A stretch of 64,000 nt of DNA from UBA4416 sp046594225 (GCA_046594225.1 JBKJPW010000008.1:1-64000), one strand, 5' to 3'; positions 16,754 through 26,903 are shown, counted from the first letter of the stretch. Numbers and translations: made by a program. Notes: generated by a model not told the origin, from the sequence alone.

Positions 16754-17860
16754 CTATTTTGATATAACTATCTTTTTAGTAGATATTGATCCTTTATCAT
16801 CTGTTACTTTTACAAAATAAATTCCATCAGCTTGCGTTAACAAAGACAGATTTTGTTTTCCAATTTCCATTGATTGATCATAAACAATTTCTCCTAATAC
16901 GTTAGTAATGGTTATTTGAGATTTGGAAGTAAAATCGATAGTAAATGAACCGTTGTTAGGATTTGGGAATATTTTTAAACGCTGCTCCACTGATAAAGAA
17001 TTTTTGACATCATTAATTATTGATATTGCATTGCAGCTGGCAAGGTCAACAACTGAGTCATTAATTGGCATTACCAATGGAGTACCTGTTATAGCTGAAT
17101 CATTAGTAAAGGTGATAGGAAGCAAAGAACTTGGATAGTTAGGATTGAAACTTCCAAAACCAATATAAAAAGTATTATTAAGTATAAAACATCCATAAGC
17201 ATGAACAGTATAAAGATTAAAAGGATAGCTTTTAATTAATGTGCCGCTTGGTGAAACAACATTTATAAATTGACTTTGAAATCCGGATGTTCCAGTAATA
17301 AACCAAACGTTACCACTGGTGTCAACTGCAAGATCGGCAGCGGTATGGTATGAATTGGCTGAATAAATAGTATAGAAAGAAGTACCATCGTATTTTATTA
17401 TTTTACAAGTTGGAGCATTAAAACCGGCATTATCTTGAAAATATAAATCATTCCCGAATCCGCCAGCATTTGAAATAGCGGTAGATGGAAATACCGGTAT
17501 ATTATTCCATCCAGTGCCATTGTAATAACCTGCTGTGTTATAGAACGTAGGGCTCAGGGCACCTCCATTTAAATTATTACATATTGCCAACGAATTTCCA
17601 AATCCCTGCGCAGTGAACATTTGTGGCACAACTATATTTCCATTAATGGTATATTTCCTAATCTGGCCAGAAGCTGATATGCTCCAAAAAACTCCGCTAT
17701 CACAAGATAAAGACAATGAAGTTGTTGTAATAGAATGATTATTTTGTTGACTGATTTTTATGATGGAATCAATGGGAAGATTTAACTCCGGATCTATCTG
17801 ACAAAAAGATCTAAAACAGCCAAAACAAATAGTTAGCAAACCGTAACGTGATATTTTCAT
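16754..17860 (-). CDS. Secreted protein with T9SS type A sorting domain
   Basis: 368 residues. Residues 1-21 (MKISRYGLLTICFGCFRSFCQ) look like a signal peptide ending in Q, as is common in this organism. The central region (about 40-280) has short beta repeats with FTAQGFGNSLAICNN, DLAVDTSGNVWFITG and similar pieces, suggesting a beta-propeller. The last 75 residues (KIFPNPNNGSFTIDF ... VLGEIVYDQSM ... GIYFVKVTDDKG) are the sorting domain. The likely location is the cell surface or medium. Ligand or substrate unknown. Confidence 0.8.
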   Translation of the reverse strand: MKISRYGLLTICFGCFRSFCQIDPELNLPIDSIIKISQQNNHSITTTSLSLSCDSGVFWSISASGQIRKYTINGNIVVPQMFTAQGFGNSLAICNNLNGGALSPTFYNTAGYYNGTGWNNIPVFPSTAISNAGGFGNDLYFQDNAGFNAPTCKIIKYDGTSFYTIYSANSYHTAADLAVDTSGNVWFITGTSGFQSQFINVVSPSGTLIKSYPFNLYTVHAYGCFILNNTFYIGFGSFNPNYPSSLLPITFTNDSAITGTPLVMPINDSVVDLASCNAISIINDVKNSLSVEQRLKIFPNPNNGSFTIDFTSKSQITITNVLGEIVYDQSMEIGKQNLSLLTQADGIYFVKVTDDKGSISTKKIVISK

Positions 17861-17915
17861 ATTAATTTATTTTGCAGATATTTACTTTTAGGAATACTTA
17901 TTAATATTTCAATTA

Positions 17916-20477
17916 CTACAACACGATCTCTTTCTTCTTTCTCGCAAAAAATAAACAACCTCCAACAACTACTAGTAATAAAATAGAACCAATCATAGCA
18001 ATACTATTACCTGTTTTATAAACTTGTGGCTCAAATTTAAATTCTACTTTGTGTTTACCCGCTGGTAATTCCATACCACGTAATACATAGTTTACACAAG
18101 TGTGTGGTGTTAAATTTCCATCCACATAAGCGTTCCAACCTTTAGGATAATAAATTTCAGAGAATACAGCAAAGCCTTTGTCTTTACTTTCTGTTTCATA
18201 CACTAAATCGTTTGGTTTGTAGGATTGTAACGTGATTTTTCCATCGTTTGAATAAGAATCCGCAACCGTAAGACCTGCTTTATTTTTTTCTTGAACAACT
18301 GCTTCGCGTTTAGTATTGATACCATATAAAGCTACAATTTCGGAATCTGCACTAGCAACCGTTTTGATGTTTTTTACAAACCAAGCATTTCCATTAGCTT
18401 GCGGATTAGGAATAGCAAACACTTGGTCTTTTGCCGGAACAATTACATATTTTGTATTCAACATATTTAATACGCCTAATTTAGCCATGTGAATACGCAT
18501 TAGAGAATCGTTTTGAGCTGCTGCATTTAATCCATCATAAAAGCCATTTATTTCTTTATCCAAATGAAAATCAATAATCTCTTGGTATTTTTTCAATTTA
18601 GCGCCATGGTAACCACCAATAGATTTGTGGTAATAAGAAGTTGCCGCATCATTAAATGTACTAGTTGATAAATTCAACACACGGTAATCTAAACTCTTAT
18701 CTTGTAATATTTGTTCATCGGCAGCTGTTTTAGCTGGCGGAGCATCATACTGTGCTTTTGGCACATAGTTATTATTATCTAAATATCGTCCGGCAACAGG
18801 CCACAAATCAGCACATAAAAATATACTAAACGTCACTAAAAATAATTCTAGTTTTAATTTTTTAATAAGGTATAAAAACAAAAAGATGGATGCTAAACCT
18901 ATGAACATTAACGAACGACGAGCATCCGATTTAAAAATAGACTCTCTTGCTTTTTGAATGTTAGATAAAAAATCAGGCATAAACTGTGCTATTTGCGCAT
19001 CGCTTGCCCCACTTTGTTTTAATTGATTTACGATTTGTGTTTCTTCGCCAGCAGGAATAAATGAATTGGTCATTTCTGGTAGAAACGAACTTATTAAACA
19101 AAAGCCTCCAACAACCGCTACCGAAATAATCAATACCTTTTTAAGATCTAATTGCATTTTAGTAAATGGCAAAGTAAAGGTTTCGTTTTTTGCTGTTGCT
19201 TTAATGAATTTATCTAAAGCCAATACCGCTAATAATGGAATTGTTAATTCGGCAATGACTAAAATCATGGATACGGCTCTAAACTTATTGTAGCCTGGGA
19301 CATAATCCATAAACAAACTAGTTAATCCCATAAAGTGCTTACCCCAAGCTAACATGACTGATAATAATGTACCTGCAACCAAAGCCCATTTTAAAGGATG
19401 ATCGATAATAAACAATCCTAAAAATGCTAATAACATCACAATAGCTCCAATATAAACCGGACCACTTGTAAAAGGTTGGTCGCCAAAATAAGGACTACTT
19501 TGTGCCACTTGTTCTCTCATTTGTGGGTCAACACTTTTTAAAGCATCTTTATCTGAACGGCCAATGGCACCAGAACCACCGCCTTTAAAATTTGGAATTA
19601 AAAACGTAAAAGTCTCCCCTATGCCATAACTCCATTGCGTTGCATAATCTTTATCTAAACCTGAAGTTATATTTCCTTTATTAGTTTGTAAAGCAGCATT
19701 CATGGTTAGCTCAGTTTTACCACGAGTTGTATAATTACCATATTCATAAGTGGTTAATAGATTTCCCGCATTTGGCAAAACTCCAATTAATGAAGCAGCT
19801 ATAAAAAGACCAACACCAATAAAAAATGGTTTAATAGTTTTTTGTTTAAATGCAATGATAAAATAACTTAAAAACACTAAGCCAAATAACATAAAACCAT
19901 AGTACGAAATTTGAACGTGGTTAGCATTTAATTCTAAAGCCATAAATAAGGTGGTAACTCCAAATCCCAACCAATGCTTGCCACGCATTAACAGAATAAT
20001 ACCTCCTAATAATGGCGCCAAATAACCTATAGCATTGGCTTTTGAGTTATGCCCTGCCTCAATAATAATAAAAAAGTAGGACGAAAATCCGTAAGCTAAA
20101 GCGCCAACTAAAGCCAGCCAAGGACTAATTTCTAAACATAGTAATAAGATGAAAAAACCAATGAAACATAAAAAAATGTACCCACTTGGATGCGGTAAAA
20201 ATAAGTGAAACACTTTATCTATATGCCCTAACCAGTTACCTGGATGCAATGTAGATACCTGATAAGCTGGCATACCGCCAAACATAGAGTTTGTCCATAA
20301 AGCCTCTGAATGCTCAGCTTTTCTAAAATCCGTCATTTCCTGACTCATTCCTTTGTATCTCACAATATCGCCTTGCTCTAATACCTTATTAGATAATAAA
20401 GGACTAAATTGTACTAAAGTGATGATAGCAAATACAACAATGGCTGCTAAGTGTGGCAAATACTTTTTAAAGTTCAT
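17916..20477 (-). CDS. YfhO family membrane protein
   Basis: 853 residues. The first two thirds carry about a dozen hydrophobic helices, with EQGDIVRYKGMSQEMTDFRK and PGNWLGHIDKVF in the first extracytoplasmic loop, a feature of YfhO proteins. The C-terminal third is a soluble region (YRVLNLSTSTFNDAATSYYH, GFAVFSEIYYPKGW, HTCVNYVLRGMELPAGKH) closed by a final membrane helix. YfhO proteins are GT-C-like and are thought to glycosylate cell-envelope polymers with lipid-linked sugars. It is transcribed away from the ABC exporter gene, so both may serve envelope glycoconjugates, though this is inference. Confidence 0.85.
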   Translation of the reverse strand: MNFKKYLPHLAAIVVFAIITLVQFSPLLSNKVLEQGDIVRYKGMSQEMTDFRKAEHSEALWTNSMFGGMPAYQVSTLHPGNWLGHIDKVFHLFLPHPSGYIFLCFIGFFILLLCLEISPWLALVGALAYGFSSYFFIIIEAGHNSKANAIGYLAPLLGGIILLMRGKHWLGFGVTTLFMALELNANHVQISYYGFMLFGLVFLSYFIIAFKQKTIKPFFIGVGLFIAASLIGVLPNAGNLLTTYEYGNYTTRGKTELTMNAALQTNKGNITSGLDKDYATQWSYGIGETFTFLIPNFKGGGSGAIGRSDKDALKSVDPQMREQVAQSSPYFGDQPFTSGPVYIGAIVMLLAFLGLFIIDHPLKWALVAGTLLSVMLAWGKHFMGLTSLFMDYVPGYNKFRAVSMILVIAELTIPLLAVLALDKFIKATAKNETFTLPFTKMQLDLKKVLIISVAVVGGFCLISSFLPEMTNSFIPAGEETQIVNQLKQSGASDAQIAQFMPDFLSNIQKARESIFKSDARRSLMFIGLASIFLFLYLIKKLKLELFLVTFSIFLCADLWPVAGRYLDNNNYVPKAQYDAPPAKTAADEQILQDKSLDYRVLNLSTSTFNDAATSYYHKSIGGYHGAKLKKYQEIIDFHLDKEINGFYDGLNAAAQNDSLMRIHMAKLGVLNMLNTKYVIVPAKDQVFAIPNPQANGNAWFVKNIKTVASADSEIVALYGINTKREAVVQEKNKAGLTVADSYSNDGKITLQSYKPNDLVYETESKDKGFAVFSEIYYPKGWNAYVDGNLTPHTCVNYVLRGMELPAGKHKVEFKFEPQVYKTGNSIAMIGSILLLVVVGGCLFFARKKKEIVL

Positions 20478-20493
20478 ATAATTGGTTTTTAGA

Positions 20494-20501
20494 CAAATAT
20501 A
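20494..20501 (-). promoter_or_regulatory. Candidate -7 box TATATTTG for the YfhO-like gene
   Basis: CAAATATA on the plus strand reads TATATTTG leftward, an exact TAnnTTTG match 16 bases before the start codon at 20477. No clear -33 TTTG was seen. Confidence 0.45.
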
Positions 20502-20561
20502 AGAAACTGTTTAGTTTTTAATACGTGAAAAAAGTATAATTTATTCGTAATTTAGCGGCCA

Positions 20562-22409
20562 ATGAAAAAGCTTTTTTCGGTACTTAAATACACTAAAGGA
20601 TACAAAGGATATACTGCCTTAAACATTTTGTTTAATGTCTTTTTTTCTGTTTTTTCTGTTTTTTCTATCTCCCTTGTTATTCCATTTTTAGAATTAATTT
20701 TTAAAGACGATATTTCAAAACTTCAAGCCACTGTGAACCTTGGATTACCCGAATTAAGCTTTTCGATGAAAGGTGTTACCGAATGGGGATATTACCAAAT
20801 GTGTTTAATGGTAATTGAACAAGGTAAAGCACAAACACTTTTAGTAATTTGTTTGGTAGTATTTTTAGCCACATTCCTAAAAAACATTTCTCGTTATTTT
20901 GCCATGTATTTTTTAGCGCCAATTAGAAATGGTGTTGTTAGAGATTTAAGAAATAAAATGCTTCGTAAATCTTTAGAGTTACCTCTCTCCTATTTTAGTG
21001 ATGAACGCAAAGGTGATATGATGAGTCGCATGACAACCGACGTGATAGAAATTGAATGGAGTATTATGCAGACTTTAGAATTAATTTTTAGAGAACCATT
21101 AGTAATAATCATTTCATTAGCTGCACTTATTTTCATCAGTCCTTATTTAACACTCTATGTTTTCTTATTATTACCTGTTGCAGGCTTAGTAGTTGCTTTG
21201 GTAAGTAAGAGTTTAAAAAGTCGTTCGGCAAAAGGGAAAGAAGTATTTGGACAACTATTTAATATTATGGAGGAAACCCTAGGTGCTTTAAAAGTAATTA
21301 AAGCATTTACTGGTGAACGTTTTGTGCAAAATAAATTTGAAAAGGTAAACGAAACCTATAATAAAATATCGGTTGGATTATATCGTCGTGCCGATTTAAC
21401 ATCACCCATTAGTGAAACAGTTGTGTTAGGTGTTTTATTATTGATATTATATACTGGCGGCGTCATGGTATTTGATGGAACTGGTGGTTTATCTGGTGCA
21501 GCATTTTTAGGATACTTTGCTGTCGCTTCTCAAATTGTGCCACCTATTAAACAAATAACCTTAGCGTATAATAATATTCAAAAAGGTTTAGCTTCCGAAG
21601 AGCGTATTGATAAAATATTACAAGCCGAAAACCCAATCGTTAATAAACCTAATGCTACTAAAATTGAAACCTTTAGCAAAGGTATCGAATTTAATAACGT
21701 GTCTTTTTCATACAAAAAAGGAGATGATGGTTATGTTTTAAAAAACATCAACTTATCTATACCAAAAGGAAAAACTATTGCTTTAGTTGGGCAAAGCGGA
21801 AGTGGAAAAACAACTTTAGCAGATATGATTCCGCGTTTTTATGATACCGATTTAGGGGAAATTAAAATTGACGGCATTGCTTTAAAAGATTTAGATATTG
21901 AAAGTTTGAGAAAACAAATTGGAGTTGTAACGCAAGAAAGTATTTTGTTTAATGATACTATTGAAAACAATATTGCTTTTGGTATTGATAATCCCAACAA
22001 AGAAAAAATTATAGAAGCTGCTAAAGTGGCAAATGCACACGAATTTATTTTACAGCAACCCGACGGCTACCAAACTAATATTGGCGACCGAGGAGGTAAA
22101 TTAAGTGGCGGCCAACGCCAACGTATTAGTATTGCTCGAGCTATTTTAAAAAACCCACCTATCTTAATTTTAGATGAAGCAACAAGTGCTTTGGATACCG
22201 AAAGCGAACGTTTGGTGCAAGATGCTTTAAATAATTTAATGAAAAACAGAACGAGTATTGTTATTGCTCATCGTTTAAGTACTATTATAAATGCAGATGA
22301 AATTTTTGTGATTAACAAAGGTGAATTAGCAGAAAAAGGTTCTCATAAAGAATTATTAGAAAAAGACGGTATTTACAAAAAGCTGTTTGATATGCAGGAT
22401 TTTAAATAG
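20562..22409 (+). CDS. ABC exporter, fused permease and ATPase (MsbA-like)
   Basis: 615 residues, a half-transporter that should work as a homodimer. Six membrane helices occupy about residues 15-325, with the coupling segment near LRNKMLRKSLELPLSYF. The nucleotide-binding domain has Walker A GQSGSGKTT, the Q-loop (VTQES), signature LSGGQRQR, Walker B ILILDEATSALD and the H-loop (IAHRLST). The exporter is of the lipid A/multidrug subfamily; lipid A flipping is likely but not shown by sequence. A 68-residue gene follows after five bases. Confidence 0.92.
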   Translation: MKKLFSVLKYTKGYKGYTALNILFNVFFSVFSVFSISLVIPFLELIFKDDISKLQATVNLGLPELSFSMKGVTEWGYYQMCLMVIEQGKAQTLLVICLVVFLATFLKNISRYFAMYFLAPIRNGVVRDLRNKMLRKSLELPLSYFSDERKGDMMSRMTTDVIEIEWSIMQTLELIFREPLVIIISLAALIFISPYLTLYVFLLLPVAGLVVALVSKSLKSRSAKGKEVFGQLFNIMEETLGALKVIKAFTGERFVQNKFEKVNETYNKISVGLYRRADLTSPISETVVLGVLLLILYTGGVMVFDGTGGLSGAAFLGYFAVASQIVPPIKQITLAYNNIQKGLASEERIDKILQAENPIVNKPNATKIETFSKGIEFNNVSFSYKKGDDGYVLKNINLSIPKGKTIALVGQSGSGKTTLADMIPRFYDTDLGEIKIDGIALKDLDIESLRKQIGVVTQESILFNDTIENNIAFGIDNPNKEKIIEAAKVANAHEFILQQPDGYQTNIGDRGGKLSGGQRQRISIARAILKNPPILILDEATSALDTESERLVQDALNNLMKNRTSIVIAHRLSTIINADEIFVINKGELAEKGSHKELLEKDGIYKKLFDMQDFK

Positions 22410-22414
22410 AAATC

Positions 22415-22621
22415 ATGAAACGATTTCTCATATTTTTATTATTCATTTCCATTGGGTTTAAGATCTACTTTCTAGTCAGAAAAATAGAACGTATTCAAAA
22501 AAATAACGGACTTTATATATTACATAATTATAAGGATATAAGTTATAATGAAGGTTACCAATATTTTGTAAATGAATTACAAACTAAATATTCTGAATTT
22601 CCACAAATAAGATTACCCTAA
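22415..22621 (+). CDS. Small single-span membrane protein, unknown
   Basis: 68 residues with an N-terminal hydrophobic helix (MKRFLIFLLFISIGFKIYFLV) and a polar tail. It starts five bases after the ABC exporter stop, so it is probably in the same transcript. No family recognised. A chance ORF is possible, but the tight spacing and good N-terminus favour a real gene. Confidence 0.5.
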   Translation: MKRFLIFLLFISIGFKIYFLVRKIERIQKNNGLYILHNYKDISYNEGYQYFVNELQTKYSEFPQIRLP

Positions 22622-22629
22622 ACGTAATA

Positions 22630-23151
22630 TTAAAAAATCAATTGATACATAAACTCATCTTCAAATTGATTTTTAGAAATTTTATTCCATTGTTTTTTTA
22701 TTCCGATTTTTTCGAAACCACATTTTTCAAATAGACTCACACTTTCATTGTTTGATAAACTAATGTTACAAAACAGTTGATTTAGTAATAAGGTATCACG
22801 AGTATATTCCTTCACTAATTCAACAGCTTCAAAAGCATAGCCTTTTTTTCGATAGGTTTCAAAAATGAGAACCCCTACTCCTATTCTGCCATGCAACGGC
22901 TCAAATTCAAATAAATCAATAGTGCCAATAGGTTCGTTAGTTATATTTAAACAAATCATGAGTCGCAATTGCTTTGTAGCATAAATATCTTGATGAGCTG
23001 TTTCTAAATATAACTCTAAAACATCTTTACTATAAGGCGCTAAAGTATTACTCACTTTCCATACAGCTGTATTATTTTCAGAAGTGTATAAGGTATTCAC
23101 ATCTGATGATTCAAGTGCTCTTAAATAAATATGTTCTGATTGAATAAACAT
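22630..23151 (-). CDS. GNAT family N-acetyltransferase (RimJ/RimL-like)
   Basis: 173 residues. The order of elements fits GNAT: an N-terminal LRALESSDVNTLY strand-helix, a beta region (RLMICLNITNEPIGTIDLF), the acetyl-CoA binding part GVGVLIFETYRKKGYAFEAVELV (loop R-KKGYA), and LFCNISLSNNESVSLFEKCGFEKIG near the end. These enzymes acetylate amino groups of proteins or small molecules; the substrate is not determined. The start codon overlaps the preceding gene's stop by one base (TAATG). Confidence 0.85.
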   Translation of the reverse strand: MFIQSEHIYLRALESSDVNTLYTSENNTAVWKVSNTLAPYSKDVLELYLETAHQDIYATKQLRLMICLNITNEPIGTIDLFEFEPLHGRIGVGVLIFETYRKKGYAFEAVELVKEYTRDTLLLNQLFCNISLSNNESVSLFEKCGFEKIGIKKQWNKISKNQFEDEFMYQLIF

Positions 23152-23714
23152 TATTCTTTGTAGTAATTAGCGCGTTCTGTTTTTATAATTTCTTGTAACT
23201 GTTGATTAGAATACATAGGCAAAGAAAACTCGCTCTCCTCTATTTTTCCTTCAATATTTAACCCACTAGTTAATTCAATGTATTGATTTTGCTTTAAACG
23301 TTCTACTAATTCAAACAACAATTCTTCCTTGTTTTCACAAATTGCATAAAATTCTTGTAAAAATAATTTAATAGGACTTAAACAAGAGGCTTCATTAACT
23401 TTTACTTGAGTATATTGTTTGATATAGTATTGGCAAATTTCTTTCTGGTAATCAGTACTAAAAACCGGATGTTTCTTTAGCTGAATAAATAACGTTTCAA
23501 TTTTTTTTTGTTGAATAGTTTTTAAAAGAACGTTTATATTAATATCAATTTCATGGCCCTTAATAGTTAATGAATTATAACTACCATCTATTAAAATACC
23601 AATATGTGGTGGTGTTCTGGAAGCATGTAAAATAACTAGCCATGTATTTTTAAGTAAGGACTCTTCCTTAAAAGAATCAGAAACAGATAGTGTATATGGA
23701 CTTTGAATAATCAT
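23151..23714 (-). CDS. Conserved-looking hypothetical protein
   Basis: 187 residues, soluble, without signal peptide or membrane helix. The N-terminal half has beta strands (NTWLVILHASRTPPHIGILIDG, SYNSLTIKGHEIDINI), the C-terminal half is helical. No catalytic motif was recognised. It sits between Ppx/GppA (22 bases upstream) and the acetyltransferase (one-base overlap), which makes it a genuine operon member. Confidence 0.65.
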   Translation of the reverse strand: MIIQSPYTLSVSDSFKEESLLKNTWLVILHASRTPPHIGILIDGSYNSLTIKGHEIDININVLLKTIQQKKIETLFIQLKKHPVFSTDYQKEICQYYIKQYTQVKVNEASCLSPIKLFLQEFYAICENKEELLFELVERLKQNQYIELTSGLNIEGKIEESEFSLPMYSNQQLQEIIKTERANYYKE

Positions 23715-23736
23715 TGTTTAAATTTACAGAAAGATT

Positions 23737-24672
23737 TTAGAAGAGAGATAACCCTAATTTTTTACTAATAACTCCTTCTTTTAATGAGAAGGTAGATACT
23801 CGCATCTGTTTTAAATTTAGTTCTTTTAAAATAAAATCAATTAATAATACAGATATCACAATCATATCTACTCTCATATCAATTAAACCTGAAATATGAT
23901 AACGTTCTTTTAAAGTTGATTCTTTTATTTTTTTACTAATAAAAGCATAATGATTTAAATCAACGCTATATTCTGTGTGATCATCATTTAGCGCTTCTGT
24001 ATTAAATTCCCCTGCTATCACATCAATTACCGAATCAAAAGCACCAGACGAACCTATTAATTCCGTTGGTTTATAATGTTGAATAGCTTCAAATAATGGA
24101 GCTAATTCATGCCTCAAATAATTATTAAAATCAATGGTTTCATTATCTGTTATTGGATCTGATAATTTAAATTTCTCTAATAGTCGAGCGGCTCCTAGTA
24201 AAAAACTTTTTTTCCATAAAATGGAATGTCCGTTTCCTAAGATAAATTCTGTACTACCACCTCCTATATCCATAATTAATGAAGTAGATTCATTCATCTT
24301 TACAGCCATTCGGTTGCCGTAATAAATTAAATCAGCTTCTTCATTGCCATCAATAACCGATATGGAAACTCCAGCAACTTTTTTTGCTTGAGTAACAAAT
24401 TCATGACCATTACTTGCTGAGCGGATTGCTGATGTAGCAAATGCATATGTATGCTCCACGTTATAGTCTAATAAATATTGTTGAAATTGTTTTAAAGCAT
24501 TGATGCCTCTTTGAAATGGAGCATCAGCAATGTATCCAGAATTTATGGTGCCTTCTCCTAGCTTTACTGCAATCTTAGTATTGAATATCTTTTTGAAGGT
24601 AGCATTAGAAAATCGCTCTGCTATTAGCAAATTAAATGTATTGGTTCCTAAATCTATAACTGCAAATACCAT
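23737..24672 (-). CDS. Exopolyphosphatase / pppGpp phosphatase family protein (Ppx/GppA)
   Basis: 311 residues, the short form with only the two actin-like domains. The phosphate-1 motif AVIDLGTNTFNLLIAE opens the protein, ATSAIRSASNG follows near residue 80, and phosphate-2 LIMDIGGGSTEFIL lies near 136. IGSSGAFDSV and GLIDMRVDMIVIS complete the fold. The family hydrolyses terminal phosphate from polyphosphate or pppGpp; sequence alone does not separate the two. It leads a three-gene leftward run. Confidence 0.9.
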   Translation of the reverse strand: MVFAVIDLGTNTFNLLIAERFSNATFKKIFNTKIAVKLGEGTINSGYIADAPFQRGINALKQFQQYLLDYNVEHTYAFATSAIRSASNGHEFVTQAKKVAGVSISVIDGNEEADLIYYGNRMAVKMNESTSLIMDIGGGSTEFILGNGHSILWKKSFLLGAARLLEKFKLSDPITDNETIDFNNYLRHELAPLFEAIQHYKPTELIGSSGAFDSVIDVIAGEFNTEALNDDHTEYSVDLNHYAFISKKIKESTLKERYHISGLIDMRVDMIVISVLLIDFILKELNLKQMRVSTFSLKEGVISKKLGLSLF

Positions 24673-24724
24673 AAAGCTTATTTATTACTTTTACCAATTT
24701 AACCAAAAAAATTAAAACACCTAT

Positions 24725-25687
24725 TTAATTAATAAGGTATTGATATCTTTGTTTAGTAAATCGTTTATCTAATCCTCTTCTTTTTTGATCAGTTCCCATC
24801 ATTGAAGAGAAAATGAGTGTTAGTTCATGCGAACCACTTTGGTATTTTCTTAATGGAGAAGTAAGTATATCATACGAATAGGTAATCTGAAATTTATCTT
24901 TTATCGTACAGCCCAAGTGAAGTGCAACTGCATCGTTTAATCTAAAACTAAAACCTGCAATTATCTGTTTTTTTATGTGTGCACGCAAGGTATAATCAAA
25001 TGAAAAGGGAACGCCAGGAACATATACTGCCAAAACAGAGTTCTCAAAAGTAAACTCTGGATCATCTGCCCAATTAAATCCAGCAGAAATATTATAATGT
25101 GGAGTATTGGTATATACTCCTTTTTTCAAAGAATCGGTTTTATAAAACTCTAGTTTACTCCCAGCAATATTATTAGCACCCACCCCTAAATGAAAACGGT
25201 CGTTATAATATAATAAACCAAAACTTCCATCAAAAGTGCCGCTTTTGTCGGATGTATATTGGTTAATTGCTTTATCCTGTTGATTTCTTAATGTAACATC
25301 ATTACCATTAAAACTTGTTTTCAAATAGTTACCTTGAACGCCAAAAGATAATTCTGAATCAGAAAATTTTAAGTGATAGGCTGCAGTTAAGCTACTGTTG
25401 ATAGTTTTAAAAGGACCAATATCATCCTTAAATATAAATCCTCCAACGCCTACTCTTCCTTTCCATAAACGGGAGTTTAAAGATAAAGCATAGGTTTTTG
25501 GCGCACCTTCATAACTAACCCATTGATTACGATAATTAATTCGAACATCAATTAAACGTTTTGTACCACAAAATGCAGGATTATATAATGTTTGATTATT
25601 TCGGTATTGTGTCCACCATGGATACTGCTGCGCAAAAGCATAACACGAAATAATAGAGAGAATTACTATGAGCTTTTTTCTAATCAA
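24725..25687 (-). CDS. PorP/SprF family type IX secretion system outer-membrane protein
   Basis: 320 residues. Signal peptide MIRKKLIVILSIISCYAFAQ is followed by QYPWWTQYRNNQTLYNPAFCGT, the characteristic start of the PorP/SprF family (Q-P..TQY..N....NPA..G), and then beta-barrel strands such as GFIFKDDIGPFKT and SFGLLYYND. In gliding bacteria SprF is needed for secretion of the type B cargo SprB, and PorP-like proteins pair with cargo carrying type B C-terminal domains. A 2026-residue type B cargo protein is encoded 1.6 kb away on the other strand, which makes a partnership plausible. Confidence 0.9.
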   Translation of the reverse strand: MIRKKLIVILSIISCYAFAQQYPWWTQYRNNQTLYNPAFCGTKRLIDVRINYRNQWVSYEGAPKTYALSLNSRLWKGRVGVGGFIFKDDIGPFKTINSSLTAAYHLKFSDSELSFGVQGNYLKTSFNGNDVTLRNQQDKAINQYTSDKSGTFDGSFGLLYYNDRFHLGVGANNIAGSKLEFYKTDSLKKGVYTNTPHYNISAGFNWADDPEFTFENSVLAVYVPGVPFSFDYTLRAHIKKQIIAGFSFRLNDAVALHLGCTIKDKFQITYSYDILTSPLRKYQSGSHELTLIFSSMMGTDQKRRGLDKRFTKQRYQYLIN

Positions 25688-25727
25688 AAGAATTGAGTTT
25701 AGAACGATTAATTAGAAAAAATATTGT

Positions 25728-26546
25728 TTAATTAATACGAGTTCCGTCTTTATACTTGGCTATAAAGCCATTATAACCTTTTGATTTTAACTCATCACGA
25801 AATTTAACGGCCTCATCTAATGTTTTAAAGTTTCCAGTAGTTACTTTATACATACCATTTATCAAGTCTATATTTACTTTTCCAGCGCCAGAAAATTTAC
25901 TTTTATTTGGTTCAATTGAATAAGCGCCAATTTGAACTTTAAATGACATTCCTGCCTCTGAAGTAACAGGGGTTTTCTTTACAGGAGCAGCTTCTACTGG
26001 TTTAGTTTCTGTAGGTTTTGTTGCTACAGGTTCAACAGGTTTAGTTTCCACAGGAGTAGAAACAGTAACAGGTTCAACAGGTTTTGTTTCCGCTGGTTTT
26101 GTCTCAGTAGGTATTGTTGCAGCAACAGCACTACCTCCACCAATAGATATAACAACAGGAGTAGCTTCTATTTCTTTTTTCTCATTATTTTCTAAATAAT
26201 AAAATTTTTGAGAAAATGTAACTGAACTTGGAGCATCTGAGGCAACTTGAATTTTTAATTTTACAGTAAATTCAGGGTCACTTGGAACAGAAACCCACAC
26301 AATTTTAGCACGTTGATTTTCAAATGTAAAATTACCATTTTTTGCATCTATAGAAGAAACGATAATGCCTGCAGGCACATCCATTTGATATTTTGCAAAA
26401 TTACCTACCGTACCTTTATTAATTTTAACATCCACATCTACTGATGAACCAGCACCCATTGAAGTGGGGAAATTGCCATTAATAGTAATTTGAGAAAAAA
26501 TAGCTGAAAAGCTGGTAAGTGCAAAAATTGTTAATAGTTTTTTCAT
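25728..26546 (-). CDS. Exported SPOR-domain protein with Pro/Glu/Thr repeat linker
   Basis: About 272 residues from the Met that opens MKKLLTIFALTSFSAIFSQ (a Met seven codons earlier would spoil the signal peptide). Residues about 20-140 form a beta domain. Residues about 150-200 are a linker of repeated ETKPVEP-type units. The last 70 residues (SFKVQIGAYSIEPNK ... YKVTTGNFKTLDEAVKFRDELKSKG) are a SPOR domain, which binds denuded peptidoglycan glycans. It lies 40 bases before the PorP gene in the same direction, consistent with an envelope operon. A TATATTTG promoter box precedes it. Confidence 0.88.
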   Translation of the reverse strand: MKKLLTIFALTSFSAIFSQITINGNFPTSMGAGSSVDVDVKINKGTVGNFAKYQMDVPAGIIVSSIDAKNGNFTFENQRAKIVWVSVPSDPEFTVKLKIQVASDAPSSVTFSQKFYYLENNEKKEIEATPVVISIGGGSAVAATIPTETKPAETKPVEPVTVSTPVETKPVEPVATKPTETKPVEAAPVKKTPVTSEAGMSFKVQIGAYSIEPNKSKFSGAGKVNIDLINGMYKVTTGNFKTLDEAVKFRDELKSKGYNGFIAKYKDGTRIN

Positions 26547-26568
26547 ATAAATTGAATGGTTAATCACA

Positions 26569-26576
26569 CAAATATA
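26569..26576 (-). promoter_or_regulatory. Candidate -7 box TATATTTG for the SPOR-PorP operon
   Basis: Plus-strand CAAATATA is an exact TAnnTTTG leftward, 22 bases before the start codon at 26546. Confidence 0.45.
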
Positions 26577-26903
26577 ATTAAATTGTTTTTAAAACAAAAA
26601 CTGTATTTTTATTGTACATTTTCACTTCCTATTCTTTGAAGATACTCAGTAATTGGAATGTTTATAGATAAATTTAAGATTTTATTATTTTAAGTTCTTC
26701 AAATTCTTTTTAACGATTAAAACAATCCTGTTATCATTTTATGTATTTACCTAAATTGATTTAATAAATTTTTAACACTTAGGACTTCAATTGTGTCGTA
26801 AAAATGGTATATTTTTGTGTTTGATGTAATTAAAAAATCAGATGAACTGCATACTTCTAATTCATTTAATAATAATATAATACGGCTACTAATTAAATAA
26901 TTT
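26577..26903. other. Intergenic region between divergent operons
   Basis: A/T-rich and without credible coding. It separates the leftward SPOR-PorP unit from the rightward adhesin unit. Apart from the promoter box at 26810-26817 no repeats, hairpins or RNA-like structures stood out. Confidence 0.5.
26810..26817 (+). promoter_or_regulatory. Candidate -7 box TATTTTTG for the adhesin operon
   Basis: Exact TAnnTTTG with a TTG at 26791-26793 upstream, a short 16-base spacing. It would give a leader of about 80 bases before the ATG at 26904. Confidence 0.4.
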